DNA of 64,000 nt from Silvania hatchlandensis (GTDB taxonomy: Bacteria; Pseudomonadota; Gammaproteobacteria; Enterobacterales; Enterobacteriaceae): NCBI RefSeq assembly GCF_025564065.1, contig NZ_JAMGZK010000047.1:1-64000 (forward strand), written 5' to 3'. Shown here one piece after another: positions 8,932 to 20,553 of this stretch. Both the position numbers and the translations under genes were made by a program. Each line of letters starts with the position of its first letter. The first letter of the stretch is position 1. Below the pieces are notes generated by a model. It saw only the letters and a program-made list of their open reading frames with translations, had not been told where the DNA came from and did not search any database.

Positions 8932-10229
8932 TACGCTTTCCACTCCAGCTGTACGCCCTTCCCCGTCTCAGCCACGCCATCCAGAGTCACGAACGTCCCT
9001 GCCGCAGCCACCAGCGTCTCGCCGTAAAACAGCAACGGCGTGGTATCGCGCAGCCAGGGGGCAACGTTCAACTCCTGCCAGATTTTTTTAATCTTACGCC
9101 CACCGTTCCGCCCGACGATGTGCAACGTCCCGCTGGCACGAAAACGCACCGTGACCGGCTCATCGGGCTGAGGCAGACGCAGATTACCACCCGCCGTGAG
9201 GGACAGTGTTCCCAGCCCCTGAGGTAACATCAGCGGCTCGAGCGGGTGTCGCCAGGCAATAACCCGGTCGGCCAGCGATGGCTGGCATTTCACCCACCAC
9301 AGCCGATCGCGAAAACGTCTGATTTCAGCCTCACCGGAACGCAGGCGCGGGGCGGCATCTTCCCGGGCCAGCGCCACTTCGTCCCAGAGACGGTTCAGCA
9401 GCGCGCGCGAGGGCATCAGCGCCCCATGCGTAGCAATCCAGCGCCGCAGAATGGCCGCCCGACGCACGGCACTCATTGTCCGCAGCGGTGCAATAGCCAG
9501 CGACCCGTCGTCAGAGAGTAATGACGCCAGCTCCTCGGCCAGCAGTTCATCCAACAGCTGTTCCTGCTCTGCGCAGAGTTCGGCACTGCGGGTGGTGGCT
9601 TGCGCAAAATGCGGCCAGCGTGCGGTCAGCAGCGGCAGCACGCGCAGGCGCAGAAAATTGCGGTCATAACCATCATCCTGATTGCTTTCATCCTCAATCC
9701 AGCGCAATCCCTGACACTGCGCCCAGTCCAGGAGCGATGCACGCGTCTCGCTGAGCAACGGGCGAAGCTGTTCGGTACCAGCAAAACGTGCCCGCGCAGG
9801 CATGCCCGACAGCCCTGCCGGGCCGCTGCCGCGCTTAAGCGCCAGCAGGAAGGTTTCGCACTGATCGTCCAGATGCTGCGCCGTAACCAGCGCTTCGTCA
9901 GGTAACAGCGCATCGTGAAAAGCGGCATAGCGCGCTTTCCGCGCCTGCGCCTCAATACCCAACCCCTCTTCGGCCAGCGTCACCCGCACCACAATCAAGG
10001 GGATATTCCATTCGCGGCAGAGGGTTTCGCAGTGGCTGGCCCAACTGTTGGCGTCCGGGCTCAGGCCGTGATGAATATGAATAGCACGCAGCTCGAGGCC
10101 TGGCTCCTGTTCTCGCATACGCATCAGGCGATGCAGCAGCACGGTGGAATCCAGCCCACCGCTAAACCCCACCAGCAGACGGCGATACGGGTCGATAGCG
10201 TGATGAAGATCGGGTGTGGTCATCGTCAT
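8931..10229 (-). CDS. tilS: tRNA(Ile)-lysidine synthetase
   Basis: ATP-dependent enzyme that converts C34 of tRNA-Ile(CAU) to lysidine, switching both charging and codon reading from Met to Ile. The N-type ATP pyrophosphatase P-loop SGGLDS is at residues 23-28, followed by the catalytic domain, a middle recognition domain and a C-terminal TilS domain with [10 protein letters not shown] near residue 380. Length 432, equal to E. coli. It reads leftward downstream of yaeR. The protein is essential in E. coli. Confidence 0.97.
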   Translation of the reverse strand: MTMTTPDLHHAIDPYRRLLVGFSGGLDSTVLLHRLMRMREQEPGLELRAIHIHHGLSPDANSWASHCETLCREWNIPLIVVRVTLAEEGLGIEAQARKARYAAFHDALLPDEALVTAQHLDDQCETFLLALKRGSGPAGLSGMPARARFAGTEQLRPLLSETRASLLDWAQCQGLRWIEDESNQDDGYDRNFLRLRVLPLLTARWPHFAQATTRSAELCAEQEQLLDELLAEELASLLSDDGSLAIAPLRTMSAVRRAAILRRWIATHGALMPSRALLNRLWDEVALAREDAAPRLRSGEAEIRRFRDRLWWVKCQPSLADRVIAWRHPLEPLMLPQGLGTLSLTAGGNLRLPQPDEPVTVRFRASGTLHIVGRNGGRKIKKIWQELNVAPWLRDTTPLLFYGETLVAAAGTFVTLDGVAETGKGVQLEWKA

Positions 10230-10244
10230 TGTTTATGCAGGAAG

Positions 10245-10267
10245 ATGCCCGGCAAATTACCGGGCAT
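10245..10267. other. Perfect hairpin between yaeR and tilS
   Basis: ATGCCCGG (10245-10252) and CCGGGCAT (10260-10267) are exact inverted repeats around a seven-base A/T-rich loop. There is no T tract on either side. It could act as an mRNA-stabilising or processing structure in a yaeR-tilS transcript; this is inference. Confidence 0.5.
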
Positions 10268-10285
10268 TGCGACGAGAGGCAAGCG

Positions 10286-10675
10286 TTACTGCTGATACAG
10301 CTCCAGCGGCAGGCCATCCGGATCGTTGAAAAAGGTGAAGCGCTTATCGGTAAACGGATCGATGCGAATGGCTTCGCATTTTACGCCATGCGCTTCAAGA
10401 TGCAGCACCGCCTGGTCGATGTCATCTACGCTGAAGGCAAGGTGACGCAGACCGCAGGCTTCCGGCCGGGACGGGCGCGCCGGCGGGAAAGGGAAAGAAA
10501 ACAGCTCAATAACATACTGGCCGTTAAGCGCCAGATCGCCCTTCCAGGAGTCGCGCTCTTCGCGATAAAACTCACTCTGCAGAGTAAAACCCAGCGTATC
10601 GCAGTAGAACGCCTTACTGACGGCGTAGTTGGTCGCAATAATTGCAATATGGTGAACCTGCTTTAAACCCAGCAT
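10286..10675 (-). CDS. yaeR: VOC superfamily protein YaeR
   Basis: A 129-residue vicinal-oxygen-chelate (glyoxalase I-like) protein. It opens with MLGLKQVHHIAIIATNY, whose histidines are a likely metal ligand, and carries the second-half motif GLPLELYQQ with a conserved Glu. The substrate is not established; it is sometimes called gloA2. It reads leftward, 59 bases downstream of ldcC. Confidence 0.92.
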   Translation of the reverse strand: MLGLKQVHHIAIIATNYAVSKAFYCDTLGFTLQSEFYREERDSWKGDLALNGQYVIELFSFPFPPARPSRPEACGLRHLAFSVDDIDQAVLHLEAHGVKCEAIRIDPFTDKRFTFFNDPDGLPLELYQQ

Positions 10676-10734
10676 AGCCTCTCCTTTTTAGTGTGCCTGA
10701 ACGGTATATCTGAAAGCCCTTAGCGCGCAAGCGG

Positions 10735-12873
10735 TCACTGCGCTTTTAGGACCCTTACCCGGTAGATGCCGTTTTCGTCGCGTTTTGCGCCGTGAATATC
10801 CGTTTCGAAGCCTGGATAATGGCGGCCAATAGAGCAAAGCATCAACAGAAAATCGAGCACCGCCCGGCTCTGTTCGGTGATCATCTCTCCAGGCATCAAC
10901 AGCGGTACGCCCGGGGGGTAAGGCAGGATCATATTAGCGGAGATCCTGCCCACCAGATTTTCCAGTTCCACCGTTTCGACATCACCCCGCACCTGACGCT
11001 GCCAGGCTTCGTGCGGGGTGAGCTTCATCTCCGGCAGGACGTCAAAGGCCTGCAACATCAGGCGCGGCAGATCGTGCTGGCGAATCAGGCGGTGGATCCC
11101 TTGCGCCAGATCCTGGATGCGCATATTGCGGTAATAATCAGGATCCTCGGCATACAAATCCGGCAGCATATTCCTGACCCGTAAATTAAGATCGTACGCG
11201 CGCTTGAATTCCATCAGCCCACGCAGCAGACCCATCGCCCGGGTCTTATCGATGCCGATACTGAACAGAAATAGCAGATTGTAAGGGCCAGTTTTTTCTA
11301 CCACCACGCCGCGTTCATCGAGGAATTTCGCCACCAGCGCTGCCGGGATCCCCTCGTCACTCATCACCCCCTGCTCGTCCATGCCCGGCGTCAGGATCGT
11401 CACTTTGACCGGATCGAGGAACATATGATCCGCATCGGCATCGCGAAAGCCATGCCAGCTCTCTCCAGGCGCCACCGGCCAGCACTCGGCTTCTTCGATA
11501 TCGTTCGGCTGCCAGATATCGAAGAACCAGCCGTCGGCTTCATCCTTGAGGCGCTGCACCTCTTTACGAAAATGCAGAGCCCGTTCAACCGAGCGATTGA
11601 TCAGCCGTTTACCCGGATTACCGCGCAGCATCGCCGCCGCGGTTTCAATCGAGGCCACCAGCGGATAGCTCGGTGAAGTGGTGGTGTGCATCATAAAGGC
11701 TTCGTTGAAGGTCTCTTCATCGTAGTCACCCTTAATGTGGATCAGCGAGGCCTGCGAAAAGGCCGCCAGCATTTTGTGCGTGGACTGGGTTTCAAAGAAC
11801 ACTTTTCCCGGTACCCGCTCGCCGCTCATCCCGCTTTTCCCGGCATAAATCGGGTGGAAATTGGTGTAAGGCACCCACGCTGAGTCAAAATGAATGGAGG
11901 GAACATCCAGCGTTTGCTTCACCCAGTTAGTGTTATACAGCAGGCCGTCGTAGGTGGAGTTGGTGATCACCGCATGCACCGGCCAACTCGCCCCGGGAAC
12001 CGAGGCCACTTTATCTTCGATGGCAGCATGAGAAAATTCACGCCGTGGGATCCCGCCGAGAATGCCCAACGCGTTACGCGTGGGTGATAGCCAGAGCGGA
12101 ATGACGTCGCTCATCATCAGCAGATGGGCCAGCGATTTGTGGCAGTTGCGGTCAATCAGCACCGTACTCCCGACCGGTGCAGCATACATGCCGACAATCT
12201 TGTTCGATGTCGAGGTACCGTTGGTGACCATGTAGCTCTGCTCCGCCCCAAAGGTGCGCGCAATGTACTCCTCTGCCTCCAGATGCGGGCCGGTATGATC
12301 CAGCAGCGATCCGAGCTCGGTGACCGAGATCGATACATCCGCTTTTAACGTATTCCCACCAAAGAAATCATAAAACAGGCATCCCACCGGACTTTTTTGA
12401 TAGGCGGTGCCCGCCATATGGCCCGGCGTACAGAAGGTATATTTCCCCTCTTTGACGTAGGTGAAAAGCGCGCGGGTAAACGGCGGCGTGATGTTATCCA
12501 GATACTCGCCGGTATATTGCTGAATGCGGGTCGCAATGTCGTCCGCTACACCCAGTGAATACTCGAAAAACCACAGCGCCATGCGCATATCGTGCGCGCT
12601 GACATCCATCGTGGAATGGGTATTGATAAAGGCATACAGCGGCAGGTATTCATTGAGTCGATTAATATCGCTGCACAGCTCCAGATCGTACTCGTCCCAG
12701 TCGAAAATGACGCCGCAGATACGCGGATTATGTTCGATGAATTTCAACAGATCGGCACTGTTCTGCGGCCAGATGAGTTGATAACCACGTGAAGCTAACG
12801 CCTGCTCCAGCTCCTTGATGGGTTCGTCTTTATAAAAGACGCCGTGCGGCCCCATAATGGCAATGATGTTCAC
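10735..12873 (-). CDS. ldcC: Constitutive lysine decarboxylase LdcC
   Basis: PLP-dependent cytosolic enzyme converting lysine to cadaverine. The N-terminal response-regulator-like wing domain spans about residues 1-130, followed by the aminotransferase-fold core with PLP-binding Lys367 in STHKML, and a C-terminal domain. At 712 residues it is one shorter than E. coli LdcC. The start is GTG, preceded by a very strong AAAGGAGGT seven bases earlier. The accA terminator immediately upstream makes it a separate unit. Its position beside accA, with no cadB partner, identifies LdcC rather than acid-inducible CadA. Confidence 0.95.
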   Translation of the reverse strand: MNIIAIMGPHGVFYKDEPIKELEQALASRGYQLIWPQNSADLLKFIEHNPRICGVIFDWDEYDLELCSDINRLNEYLPLYAFINTHSTMDVSAHDMRMALWFFEYSLGVADDIATRIQQYTGEYLDNITPPFTRALFTYVKEGKYTFCTPGHMAGTAYQKSPVGCLFYDFFGGNTLKADVSISVTELGSLLDHTGPHLEAEEYIARTFGAEQSYMVTNGTSTSNKIVGMYAAPVGSTVLIDRNCHKSLAHLLMMSDVIPLWLSPTRNALGILGGIPRREFSHAAIEDKVASVPGASWPVHAVITNSTYDGLLYNTNWVKQTLDVPSIHFDSAWVPYTNFHPIYAGKSGMSGERVPGKVFFETQSTHKMLAAFSQASLIHIKGDYDEETFNEAFMMHTTTSPSYPLVASIETAAAMLRGNPGKRLINRSVERALHFRKEVQRLKDEADGWFFDIWQPNDIEEAECWPVAPGESWHGFRDADADHMFLDPVKVTILTPGMDEQGVMSDEGIPAALVAKFLDERGVVVEKTGPYNLLFLFSIGIDKTRAMGLLRGLMEFKRAYDLNLRVRNMLPDLYAEDPDYYRNMRIQDLAQGIHRLIRQHDLPRLMLQAFDVLPEMKLTPHEAWQRQVRGDVETVELENLVGRISANMILPYPPGVPLLMPGEMITEQSRAVLDFLLMLCSIGRHYPGFETDIHGAKRDENGIYRVRVLKAQ

Positions 12874-12927
12874 GGTATACCTCCTTTAAAAACATTCACT
12901 AAGCATAGTTGAGGTAAACGTCAGACA

Positions 12928-12958
12928 TAAAAAAAGCCGCAACAGTGTGCGGCTTTTT
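12928..12958 (-). terminator. Intrinsic terminator of accA
   Basis: GCCGCA (12936-12941) and TGCGGC (12948-12953) with a six-base loop, an A run on the left and T run on the right. Read on the minus strand it ends the accA transcript 17 bases past the stop. Confidence 0.85.
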
Positions 12959-12974
12959 GAGATTAATGCGCGGC

Positions 12975-13934
12975 TTACGCGTAGCCGTAGCTCATCAGAC
13001 GGTGGTAACGACGGTTAAGCAACTCTTCTTTGTTCAGCACGTCGAGGTCGGCGAGATCCGCCAACAGCTGTGCTTTCAACGACGCAGCCATGACTTCTGG
13101 CTTACGGTGTGCACCACCCAGCGGTTCTGGAATGATAGAGTCGATAAGCTTCAGCTCTTTCAGACGCGGAGCAACAATGCCCATCGCTTCTGCAGCCAGC
13201 GGGGCTTTATCGGCACTTTTCCACAGAATGGACGCACAGCCTTCCGGGGAGATAACGGAATAGGTGCTGTACTGCAGCATATTCACTTTATCGCCCACGC
13301 CAATCGCCAGTGCGCCACCGGAGCCACCTTCACCAATAACGGTGCAGATAACCGGTACGCTCAGACGTGACATTTCGCGCAGGTTGCGGGCAATCGCTTC
13401 GGACTGGCCGCGCTCTTCAGCCCCCACACCTGGATAAGCTCCCGGCGTGTCGATGAAGGTGATGATTGGCATGTTGAAACGCTCGGCCATCTCCATCAGA
13501 CGCAGTGCTTTACGGTAACCTTCCGGAGCGGGCATCCCGAAATTGCGGCGAATTTTTTCTTTGGTTTCGCGCCCTTTCTGGTGGCCAATGATCATCACCG
13601 GACGACCGTCGAGACGCGCAATACCGCCGACAATAGCTTTATCGTCGGCATAGGCACGGTCGCCTGCCAGTTCGTCGAACTCATCAAATGCCAGGCGGAC
13701 ATAATCCAGGGTGTACGGACGCTGAGGATGGCGCGCCAGTTGGGCAACCTGCCATGCGCCAAGATCGGCAAAGATTTTGCGCGTCAGTTCTACGCTTTTT
13801 TCACGCAGACGATGCACTTCTTCGTCGATGTTAATATCCAGTTTTTCATCCTGACGGCTCACGGCGGTCAGAGAATCGATTTTCGCTTCCAGCTCTGCAA
13901 TCGGCTGTTCGAAATCAAGGAAATTCAGACTCAT
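12975..13934 (-). CDS. accA: Acetyl-CoA carboxylase carboxyltransferase subunit alpha
   Basis: Alpha subunit of the AccA2D2 carboxyltransferase that moves CO2 from carboxybiotin to acetyl-CoA, forming malonyl-CoA for fatty-acid synthesis. The crotonase-fold core carries [14 protein letters not shown] and [12 protein letters not shown], the oxyanion and CoA-binding region. Length 319, as in E. coli. It lies 12 bases after dnaE and shares its transcript. Confidence 0.98.
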   Translation of the reverse strand: MSLNFLDFEQPIAELEAKIDSLTAVSRQDEKLDINIDEEVHRLREKSVELTRKIFADLGAWQVAQLARHPQRPYTLDYVRLAFDEFDELAGDRAYADDKAIVGGIARLDGRPVMIIGHQKGRETKEKIRRNFGMPAPEGYRKALRLMEMAERFNMPIITFIDTPGAYPGVGAEERGQSEAIARNLREMSRLSVPVICTVIGEGGSGGALAIGVGDKVNMLQYSTYSVISPEGCASILWKSADKAPLAAEAMGIVAPRLKELKLIDSIIPEPLGGAHRKPEVMAASLKAQLLADLADLDVLNKEELLNRRYHRLMSYGYA

Positions 13935-13946
13935 AGTATTCCTGTA

Positions 13947-16900
13947 TTAGTCAAACTCCAGTTCCACCTGCTCCGAACCAATAAGGCCACGGAGATCGTT
14001 GAGTAAACGATCGCTCGGAGAGACGCGCCACGTTGCACCAAAGCGCAATCGCGCACGTGCATCCGCCCTCTGATAGTAGAGATGTACTGGAATGGTCCCC
14101 GAACGATGGGGTTCCAGAGACTGACGGAGTCGGTTTAAAAGCTGGTCATCAATTTGCCTGTCCGTCAGCGAGATAGCAAGCCCGCGAGCATATTTTTCCC
14201 GGGCTTCGTCAATATCCATCACTTCACGGGCCATCATTTTAAGCCCGCCACTGAAGTCATCAAAGCTGACCTGTCCGCTGACGATAAGTATGCGGTCGTT
14301 TTCCAGCAAATGCTGGTATTTTTCCAGTGCTTCCGTGAATAACATCACTTCCAGCCGCCCGGAGCGGTCATCCAGCGTACAGATACCGATACGATTGCCG
14401 CGCTTGGTGACCATAACCCTCGCGGCAATGACGAGCCCAGCCGCCGTGGTTATTTTACCACGTTCGGTCGGATGCATGTCTTTAAGGCGATAGCCGCCGA
14501 CATAACGCTCAATTTCTTTCAGATACTGGTTGATCGGGTGTCCGGTCAGATACAAACCTAACGTTTCACGCTCGCCTTCCAGTACCGTATGTTCTGGCCA
14601 CGGTTGGCAATTGGCATAGGATTGCTCGATTTGTTCCGGCTCATCTGCCAGCACGCCAAACATATCCGCCTGACCAATGGCTTCGGCTTTAGAGTGTTGG
14701 TCGGCCGCCTTCAGGGCATCGGCCAACGAGTTCATCAGCGCAGCGCGATGCGGCCCCAGGCGGTCGAACGCCCCGGACATAATCAGCTTTTCCAGAACCC
14801 GACGATTAAGCTTTTTGATATCGGTTCGCGCACACAGGTCGAACAGCTCGCGGAAATAACCGCCCTGGTTACGCGCTTCGATAATAGCTTCGATGGGACC
14901 TTCGCCCACGCCCTTAATCGCGCCAATGCCGTAAACAATTTCCCCGTCGTCATTCACGTGGAAGTGATACTGACCCGAGTTAATATCCGGCGGCAGGATT
15001 TTGAGCCCCATGCGCCAGCACTCATCGACCAGACCGACCACCTTTTCGGTGTTGTCCATATCGGCGGTCATTACCGCGGCCATAAACTCGGCCGGGTAGT
15101 GCGCTTTCAACCACAGCGTCTGGTAGGAGACCAGCGCATAAGCTGCGGAGTGCGACTTGTTAAACCCGTATCCGGCAAATTTCTCTACCAGATCGAAGAT
15201 TTTCATCGCCAGTTCGCCATCAACGCCGTTTTTCTTTGCCCCTTCTTCGAAGGTACCGCGCTGCTTGGCCATCTCTTCCGGCTTTTTCTTACCCATTGCA
15301 CGGCGCAGCATATCCGCGCCGCCAAGGGTGTAACCGGAGAGTTCCTGGGCGATCTGCATGACCTGTTCCTGGTACAGGATGATGCCATAGGTCGGTTCCA
15401 GTACCGGCTTCAGGCATTCGTGCTGCCACTGAACATCCGGATAGGAGATCTCTTCCCGCCCGTGCTTACGGTCGATAAAGTTGTCCACCATCCCCGACTG
15501 CAGCGGGCCCGGACGGAACAGGGCCACCAGGGCGATCATATCTTCGAAGCAGTCAGGCTGCAGACGTTTAATCAGATCTTTCATGCCGCGGGATTCAAGC
15601 TGGAATACCGCCGTGGTTTCCGAGCGCTGCAGCATGTCGAAGCTTTTCTTGTCATCCAGCGGGATCGCCGCGATATCAATCGGCTCCAGGCCCTGTTTGG
15701 CGCGGCGCGGGTTGATCATCTTCAGCGCCCAATCGATGATGGTAAGCGTACGCAGGCCAAGGAAGTCGAACTTCACCAGACCGGCATATTCCACATCGTT
15801 CTTGTCGAACTGGGTGACCGGATGCGACCCGGTTTCGTCGCAGTACAGCGGCGCGAAATCGGTAATTTTCGTTGGCGCGATCACCACCCCACCGGCGTGT
15901 TTACCGGCGTTACGGGTGACCCCTTCCAGCTTGCGCGCCATGTCGATCAGCGCTTTAACTTCTTCGTCTGCTTCGTAGATTTCCGGCAGCTGCGGCTCAG
16001 CCTCAAAGGCTTTCGCCAGCGTCATGCCAGGATCGGGCGGCACCAGCTTGGAAATGCGATCCACAAAGCCGTACGGATGACCCAGCACGCGGCCCACATC
16101 GCGAATAACCGCTTTCGCCGCCATCGTACCGAAGGTAATAATCTGCGATACCGCGTCGCGGCCGTACATCTCGGCCACGTGATCGATAACCTGGTCGCGT
16201 TTCTCCATGCAGAAGTCGACGTCGAAGTCGGGCATTGAGACACGTTCCGGGTTCAGGAAGCGTTCAAACAGCAGATCAAATTCCAGCGGATCGAGATCGG
16301 TAATTTTCAGCGCGTAGGCCACCAGCGATCCCGCACCCGAACCACGCCCAGGTCCTACCGGTACGCCGTTGTCCTTCGACCACTGGATAAACTCCATTAC
16401 GATCAGGAAGTAGCCCGGGAATCCCATCTGGTTGATAACCTGAAGTTCAATCTCCAGACGTTCATCGTAAGGGGGGCGCTTCTCATTGCGTTCAGCTTCA
16501 TCCGGGAACAAAAATTCGAGACGATCTTCCAGCCCTTCCTTCGATTTCAGGACCAGGAAATCTTCCGTCGTCATTTCACCGGTCGGGAACTGCGGCAGGA
16601 AGTACTCACCCAGACGGACGGTCACGTTACAGCGTTTGGCAATTTCTACGCTGTTTTCCAGCGCTTCCGGAATATCGGAAAACAGCTCGCACATCTCGTC
16701 TTCGCTGCGCATGTACTGCTGCGGCGAATAGTTACGCGGTCGCTTCGGATCGTCGAGGGTAAACCCATCGTGGATAGCAACGCGAATTTCGTGCGCATCA
16801 AAATCGTCGGCATTGATAAAGCGCACATCGTTAGACGCCACTACCGGTAAGCCGCGCGCCTCTGCAAGCGCAACGGCACCATGCAGATAGTTCTCTTCAT

Positions 16901-17429
16901 CCGGGCGACCAGTACGGATCAACTCCAGATAGAAGCGATCCGGGAAGTACTGTTGATAAAAATCGACGCACTGTTCCGCCAGAGCCATGTTGCCGCGCAG
17001 CAGACACCTGCCGACGTCACCCATTCTGCCGCCGGAGAGCAGCAGCAGTCCTTCGCTCAGCTCCGCCAGCCATTCCCGGTCAATCCACGGGCCGAGCGCC
17101 CCGTAACCGCGCTGATAGGCGCGCGAGATCAGCAGCGTCAGGTTCTGGTAGCCGTCGTTATTCATCGCCAGGACGGTGATTTGCGTCATTTCATCGGCGA
17201 GCAACTCGCTCTGAACGTGAAAGTCGGCACCTATCACCGGCTTTAATCCGGCACCGTGCGCCGTTCCGTAGAACTTAACCAGACCACACAGGTTGGTAAA
17301 ATCGGTGATCGCCAGCGCGGGCATGCCAAGCGCGGCCGCCTTTTTCACCAGCGGCCCGGTCTTTGCCAGCCCATCAATCATGGAATAGTCGCTGTGCACC
17401 CGCAGGTGTACGAAACGTGGTTCAGCCAT
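13947..17429 (-). CDS. dnaE: DNA polymerase III alpha subunit
   Basis: Replicative polymerase catalytic subunit, 1160 residues as in E. coli. It starts with the PHP domain ([15 protein letters not shown]), then the C-family palm with the acidic motif PDFDVDF holding two catalytic aspartates near residues 400-403. Later come the fingers, a helix-hairpin-helix, an OB domain (about residue 995 onward) and a C-terminal tau-binding segment. It follows rnhB by 33 bases and leads into accA. Confidence 0.98.
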   Translation of the reverse strand: MAEPRFVHLRVHSDYSMIDGLAKTGPLVKKAAALGMPALAITDFTNLCGLVKFYGTAHGAGLKPVIGADFHVQSELLADEMTQITVLAMNNDGYQNLTLLISRAYQRGYGALGPWIDREWLAELSEGLLLLSGGRMGDVGRCLLRGNMALAEQCVDFYQQYFPDRFYLELIRTGRPDEENYLHGAVALAEARGLPVVASNDVRFINADDFDAHEIRVAIHDGFTLDDPKRPRNYSPQQYMRSEDEMCELFSDIPEALENSVEIAKRCNVTVRLGEYFLPQFPTGEMTTEDFLVLKSKEGLEDRLEFLFPDEAERNEKRPPYDERLEIELQVINQMGFPGYFLIVMEFIQWSKDNGVPVGPGRGSGAGSLVAYALKITDLDPLEFDLLFERFLNPERVSMPDFDVDFCMEKRDQVIDHVAEMYGRDAVSQIITFGTMAAKAVIRDVGRVLGHPYGFVDRISKLVPPDPGMTLAKAFEAEPQLPEIYEADEEVKALIDMARKLEGVTRNAGKHAGGVVIAPTKITDFAPLYCDETGSHPVTQFDKNDVEYAGLVKFDFLGLRTLTIIDWALKMINPRRAKQGLEPIDIAAIPLDDKKSFDMLQRSETTAVFQLESRGMKDLIKRLQPDCFEDMIALVALFRPGPLQSGMVDNFIDRKHGREEISYPDVQWQHECLKPVLEPTYGIILYQEQVMQIAQELSGYTLGGADMLRRAMGKKKPEEMAKQRGTFEEGAKKNGVDGELAMKIFDLVEKFAGYGFNKSHSAAYALVSYQTLWLKAHYPAEFMAAVMTADMDNTEKVVGLVDECWRMGLKILPPDINSGQYHFHVNDDGEIVYGIGAIKGVGEGPIEAIIEARNQGGYFRELFDLCARTDIKKLNRRVLEKLIMSGAFDRLGPHRAALMNSLADALKAADQHSKAEAIGQADMFGVLADEPEQIEQSYANCQPWPEHTVLEGERETLGLYLTGHPINQYLKEIERYVGGYRLKDMHPTERGKITTAAGLVIAARVMVTKRGNRIGICTLDDRSGRLEVMLFTEALEKYQHLLENDRILIVSGQVSFDDFSGGLKMMAREVMDIDEAREKYARGLAISLTDRQIDDQLLNRLRQSLEPHRSGTIPVHLYYQRADARARLRFGATWRVSPSDRLLNDLRGLIGSEQVELEFD

Positions 17430-17462
17430 CTTCAGATTCCGCGTTACTTAGTGCGTCTTGAC

Positions 17463-18059
17463 TCAGGACACCCGTCCCAGTGCGCGTTTCACCGGCCCAA
17501 AACTGCGGCGGTGGTGTTCAGTTGCGCCATGTTCAGCCAGTCTTTCCAGATGGAAAGCGGTAGGATACCCCTTATGCTGGGCGAAGCCATACTGGGGAAA
17601 AGTGAGGTCGAGCGCAGCCATTTCTGCATCGCGCGTGACTTTTGCCACGATCGAGGCGGCGCTGATTTCTGCCACGCGACTGTCGCCTTTCACCACTGCC
17701 ATAGACGGCATCGGCAATGCGGGACAGCGGTTGCCGTCGATCAGCACGTATTCCGGGGCGATCTTCAGCCCGGCCACAGCGCGTTGCATCGCCAGCATCG
17801 TGGCGTGCAGAATGTTTAGCTCGTCAATTTCATGCGGTTCGGCACGGCCCAGACTCCAGGCCAGCGCTTTCTCGACGATCTCATCGAACAGCGCCAGACG
17901 GCGCTTTTCGGATAATTTTTTAGAGTCATTAAGACCCATAATCGGACGGGCAGGATCGAGGATCACCGCCGCGGTGACAACAGCCCCCACCAGCGGCCCA
18001 CGGCCCACTTCATCCACACCCGCCACCAGATGGGTATGCGGATAAACAAATTCCATCAT
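17463..18059 (-). CDS. rnhB: Ribonuclease HII
   Basis: Cleaves RNA in RNA-DNA hybrids and at single ribonucleotides misincorporated in DNA. The signature [10 protein letters not shown] places catalytic Asp16 and Glu17 near the N-terminus; further acidic residues lie in VLIDGNR and in the [14 protein letters not shown] stretch. Length 198, as in E. coli. The start is the first of two adjacent ATGs and overlaps the lpxB stop by four bases. Confidence 0.97.
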   Translation of the reverse strand: MMEFVYPHTHLVAGVDEVGRGPLVGAVVTAAVILDPARPIMGLNDSKKLSEKRRLALFDEIVEKALAWSLGRAEPHEIDELNILHATMLAMQRAVAGLKIAPEYVLIDGNRCPALPMPSMAVVKGDSRVAEISAASIVAKVTRDAEMAALDLTFPQYGFAQHKGYPTAFHLERLAEHGATEHHRRSFGPVKRALGRVS

Positions 18060-19204
18060 TTTGCTAACTCCAGCACCGCGTCAGCCGCCTGCTCATCGGC
18101 ATTACAGCGAATCTGCAGATGCAGTTCCCGGAACGTGTCGTGCATTTCATGGCTGGTTTTACCGTCCGCCAGCAGCGGCAATAGCGCAGCGGCGAGCGCC
18201 TGCGGCTGGCACTCATCCTGCAGCAACTCTTTCACCAGCTCGCGTCGGGCCAGCAGATTTGGCAGTGAAACGTAGTCCGTTTTCACCAGCCGTTTTGCCA
18301 GCCAGAAGGTGAACGGCTTCATACGATAGCCCACCACCATCGGGCATTTCGCCAGCATGCATTCCAGCGCAGCGGTCCCGGACGCCAGCAGCGCGGCATC
18401 GCTGGCCACCATTGCTTCGCGGCCTTTGCCATCCAGCAGATGAACCTGCAGGTCGGGCGCGACCTCCGCTTTAATACGCTCAAACTGCTCGCGACGCCTG
18501 GCATTCACCAGCGGCACGACCACTTGCAGATCAGGGTAAGTCTGGCGCAGAATTTGTGCCGTTTTCAGGAAATCTGCGCTGAGCATTTCCACTTCGGCGC
18601 CGCGGCTACCCGGCAGTAACGCCAGGCAGTGGGCATTATGCGGAATGCCAAGCACGTCGCGGGCGGCGTTTTTATCCGGATCCAGCGGCATGGCGTCAGC
18701 CATTGTGTGGCCGATAAAGCGGCACGGCACGTTGAATTTATCGTAAAACGCTTTTTCGAAAGGCAGGAAGGCCAACACCAGATTCGTCGATCTGCCTATT
18801 TTGAAAACGCGTTTCTGTCGCCACGCCCAGACGGACGGACTGACGTAATGGATGGTTTTGATCCCCTGCTTTTTCAGATTCCCTTCGAGGGTAATATTGA
18901 AATCAGGTGCATCAATGCCGACGAAGACATCGGGCTTGAGTTCGGTAAAGCGGCGCGTCAGATCGGCCCGGATGTGCAGCAAACGGCGCAAGCGCCCCAG
19001 CACTTCGACGATGCCCATCACTGCCAGCTCTTCCATTTCGTACCAGGCTTCACACCCTTCCGCCTGCATCAGCGGACCGGCGACGCCGACAAAGCGCGCG
19101 TTGGGAACGCGCGCTTTGAGCGCACGAATAAGACCTGCCCCAAGAATATCGCCGGAGGTTTCTCCGGCGACAAGGGCGATCGTAAGCGGGCGACTATCGA
19201 CCAT
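18056..19204 (-). CDS. lpxB: Lipid-A-disaccharide synthase
   Basis: GT19 glycosyltransferase that joins UDP-2,3-diacylglucosamine and lipid X into the beta-1,6 disaccharide of lipid A, acting at the inner face of the inner membrane. The conserved N-terminal [14 protein letters not shown] and the C-terminal [11 protein letters not shown] plus [15 protein letters not shown] segments are clear. Length 382, as in E. coli. It overlaps lpxA by one base (TAATG) and rnhB by four. Confidence 0.97.
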   Translation of the reverse strand: MVDSRPLTIALVAGETSGDILGAGLIRALKARVPNARFVGVAGPLMQAEGCEAWYEMEELAVMGIVEVLGRLRRLLHIRADLTRRFTELKPDVFVGIDAPDFNITLEGNLKKQGIKTIHYVSPSVWAWRQKRVFKIGRSTNLVLAFLPFEKAFYDKFNVPCRFIGHTMADAMPLDPDKNAARDVLGIPHNAHCLALLPGSRGAEVEMLSADFLKTAQILRQTYPDLQVVVPLVNARRREQFERIKAEVAPDLQVHLLDGKGREAMVASDAALLASGTAALECMLAKCPMVVGYRMKPFTFWLAKRLVKTDYVSLPNLLARRELVKELLQDECQPQALAAALLPLLADGKTSHEMHDTFRELHLQIRCNADEQAADAVLELAK

Positions 19205-19992
19205 TAACGAATCAGACCGCGAGTTGAGCGTGCGAAGAATTCCACAAACGCATTCACTTCAGGGTGCTGTTTCGCCAGTTCGGCGATTTCCGGCTTGGCT
19301 TCTTCTAACGTTTTACCGTTACGGTACAACTGCTTGTACGCGTTACGGATCGCCAGAATCGCTTCACGGCTAAAGCCGCGACGCTTGAGGCCTTCGACGT
19401 TGACGCCAAACGGCGTCGCGTGGTTGCCCTGGGCAATCACATACGGCGGAACGTCCTGCGCCACACCGGAGCAGCCGCCAACCATTACGTGCGCACCGAT
19501 GATGCAGAACTGATGCACCGCGGTCATGCCGCCAATGATGGCATGATCGTCAACTGATACGTGACCCGCCAGCGTTGCATTGTTGGCGAGAATACAGCGG
19601 TTACCGATAGTACAGTCATGCGCAACATGCACGTTGACCATAAACAGGTTGTCGCTGCCCACCTTCGTCAATTCACCGCCTTGTACTGTGCCACGATGAA
19701 TGGTGACGCTTTCGCGAATGCGGTTACGATCGCCAATTTCCACACGGGTTGGTTCGCCAGCATATTTAAGATCCTGGTTTACTTCACCGATGGAGGCGAA
19801 CTGATAGATCTCGTTATCGCGGCCAATGGTCGTATGACCATTCACGACAACGTGAGATTTCAGTACGGTACCCTCACCAATTTCGACATGGGGTCCAACA
19901 ATACAAAAAGGACCAATGTGAACGTTAGCACCAATAACGGCACCCTCTTCCACAATGGCGGTTGGATGAATAAAGGCGGTTTTATCAATCAC
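19204..19992 (-). CDS. lpxA: UDP-N-acetylglucosamine acyltransferase
   Basis: First enzyme of lipid A synthesis: transfers 3-hydroxymyristate from ACP to the 3-OH of UDP-GlcNAc. The N-terminal left-handed parallel beta-helix is built of hexapeptide repeats, with catalytic His125 in VAHDCTIG, and the C-terminal ~70 residues are helical. Length 262, as in E. coli. The start is GTG, three bases after the fabZ stop. Confidence 0.97.
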   Translation of the reverse strand: MIDKTAFIHPTAIVEEGAVIGANVHIGPFCIVGPHVEIGEGTVLKSHVVVNGHTTIGRDNEIYQFASIGEVNQDLKYAGEPTRVEIGDRNRIRESVTIHRGTVQGGELTKVGSDNLFMVNVHVAHDCTIGNRCILANNATLAGHVSVDDHAIIGGMTAVHQFCIIGAHVMVGGCSGVAQDVPPYVIAQGNHATPFGVNVEGLKRRGFSREAILAIRNAYKQLYRNGKTLEEAKPEIAELAKQHPEVNAFVEFFARSTRGLIR

Positions 19993-19995
19993 GTA

Positions 19996-20451
19996 TCAGG
20001 CCTCCCGGCTACGCGCACACATCATGGTAGCTTCGCAAACAACCTTGCCGTCAACCAGAGCTACGCCTTTGAAGCGAGTCAGGCCGCGACGCGTTTTTTC
20101 AAAAGTCACTTCCATGATCATCTGATCACCAGGTACAACCGGGCGCTTGAAACGCGCTTCGTCGATACCTGCGAAGTAATACAGTTCACCCGGCTCCAGT
20201 TTACCCACGCTTTTAAACGCCAGAATACCGGTAGCCTGAGCCATCGCTTCCAGGATCAGTACGCCCGGGAAGATAGGTTTACCAGGGAAGTGTCCCTGGA
20301 AGAATGGCTCGTTTACAGAGACATTTTTCACTGCGCGCAGAAAACGACCTTCTTCAAAATCCAGCACACGGTCAACCAGTAAAAACGGGAAGCGGTGCGG
20401 CAGAAGTTCTAAAATCTCTTCAATATGCAGAGTATGAGTGTCAGTAGTCAA
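19996..20451 (-). CDS. fabZ: 3-hydroxyacyl-ACP dehydratase FabZ
   Basis: Hot-dog-fold dehydratase of fatty-acid elongation; it shares 3-hydroxymyristoyl-ACP with LpxA/LpxD, which sets the balance of phospholipid and LPS. Catalytic His54 (FFQGHFPG) and Glu68 (LILEAMAQ) are present. I chose the TTG codon at 20451, which gives 151 residues as in E. coli, because AGGAAGAG lies just ahead. A longer frame open to 20493 has no support. Confidence 0.96.
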   Translation of the reverse strand: MTTDTHTLHIEEILELLPHRFPFLLVDRVLDFEEGRFLRAVKNVSVNEPFFQGHFPGKPIFPGVLILEAMAQATGILAFKSVGKLEPGELYYFAGIDEARFKRPVVPGDQMIMEVTFEKTRRGLTRFKGVALVDGKVVCEATMMCARSREA

Positions 20452-20553
20452 AATACTCTTCCTGTCAAAATATCTGAATGGCAATAATAACACGGCCTGC
20501 CGGTTTATAAGAAAGCCGACAGGCCGAGAAGTATGCGTTAAATGGATGAACGC

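Noticed and set aside
14589-16238. Open frame of 549 codons on the plus strand
   Set aside because: It is fully antisense to dnaE, and its His/Arg/Gln-rich composition is what reverse-complement coding of a GC-biased gene gives. No ribosome site or family resemblance.
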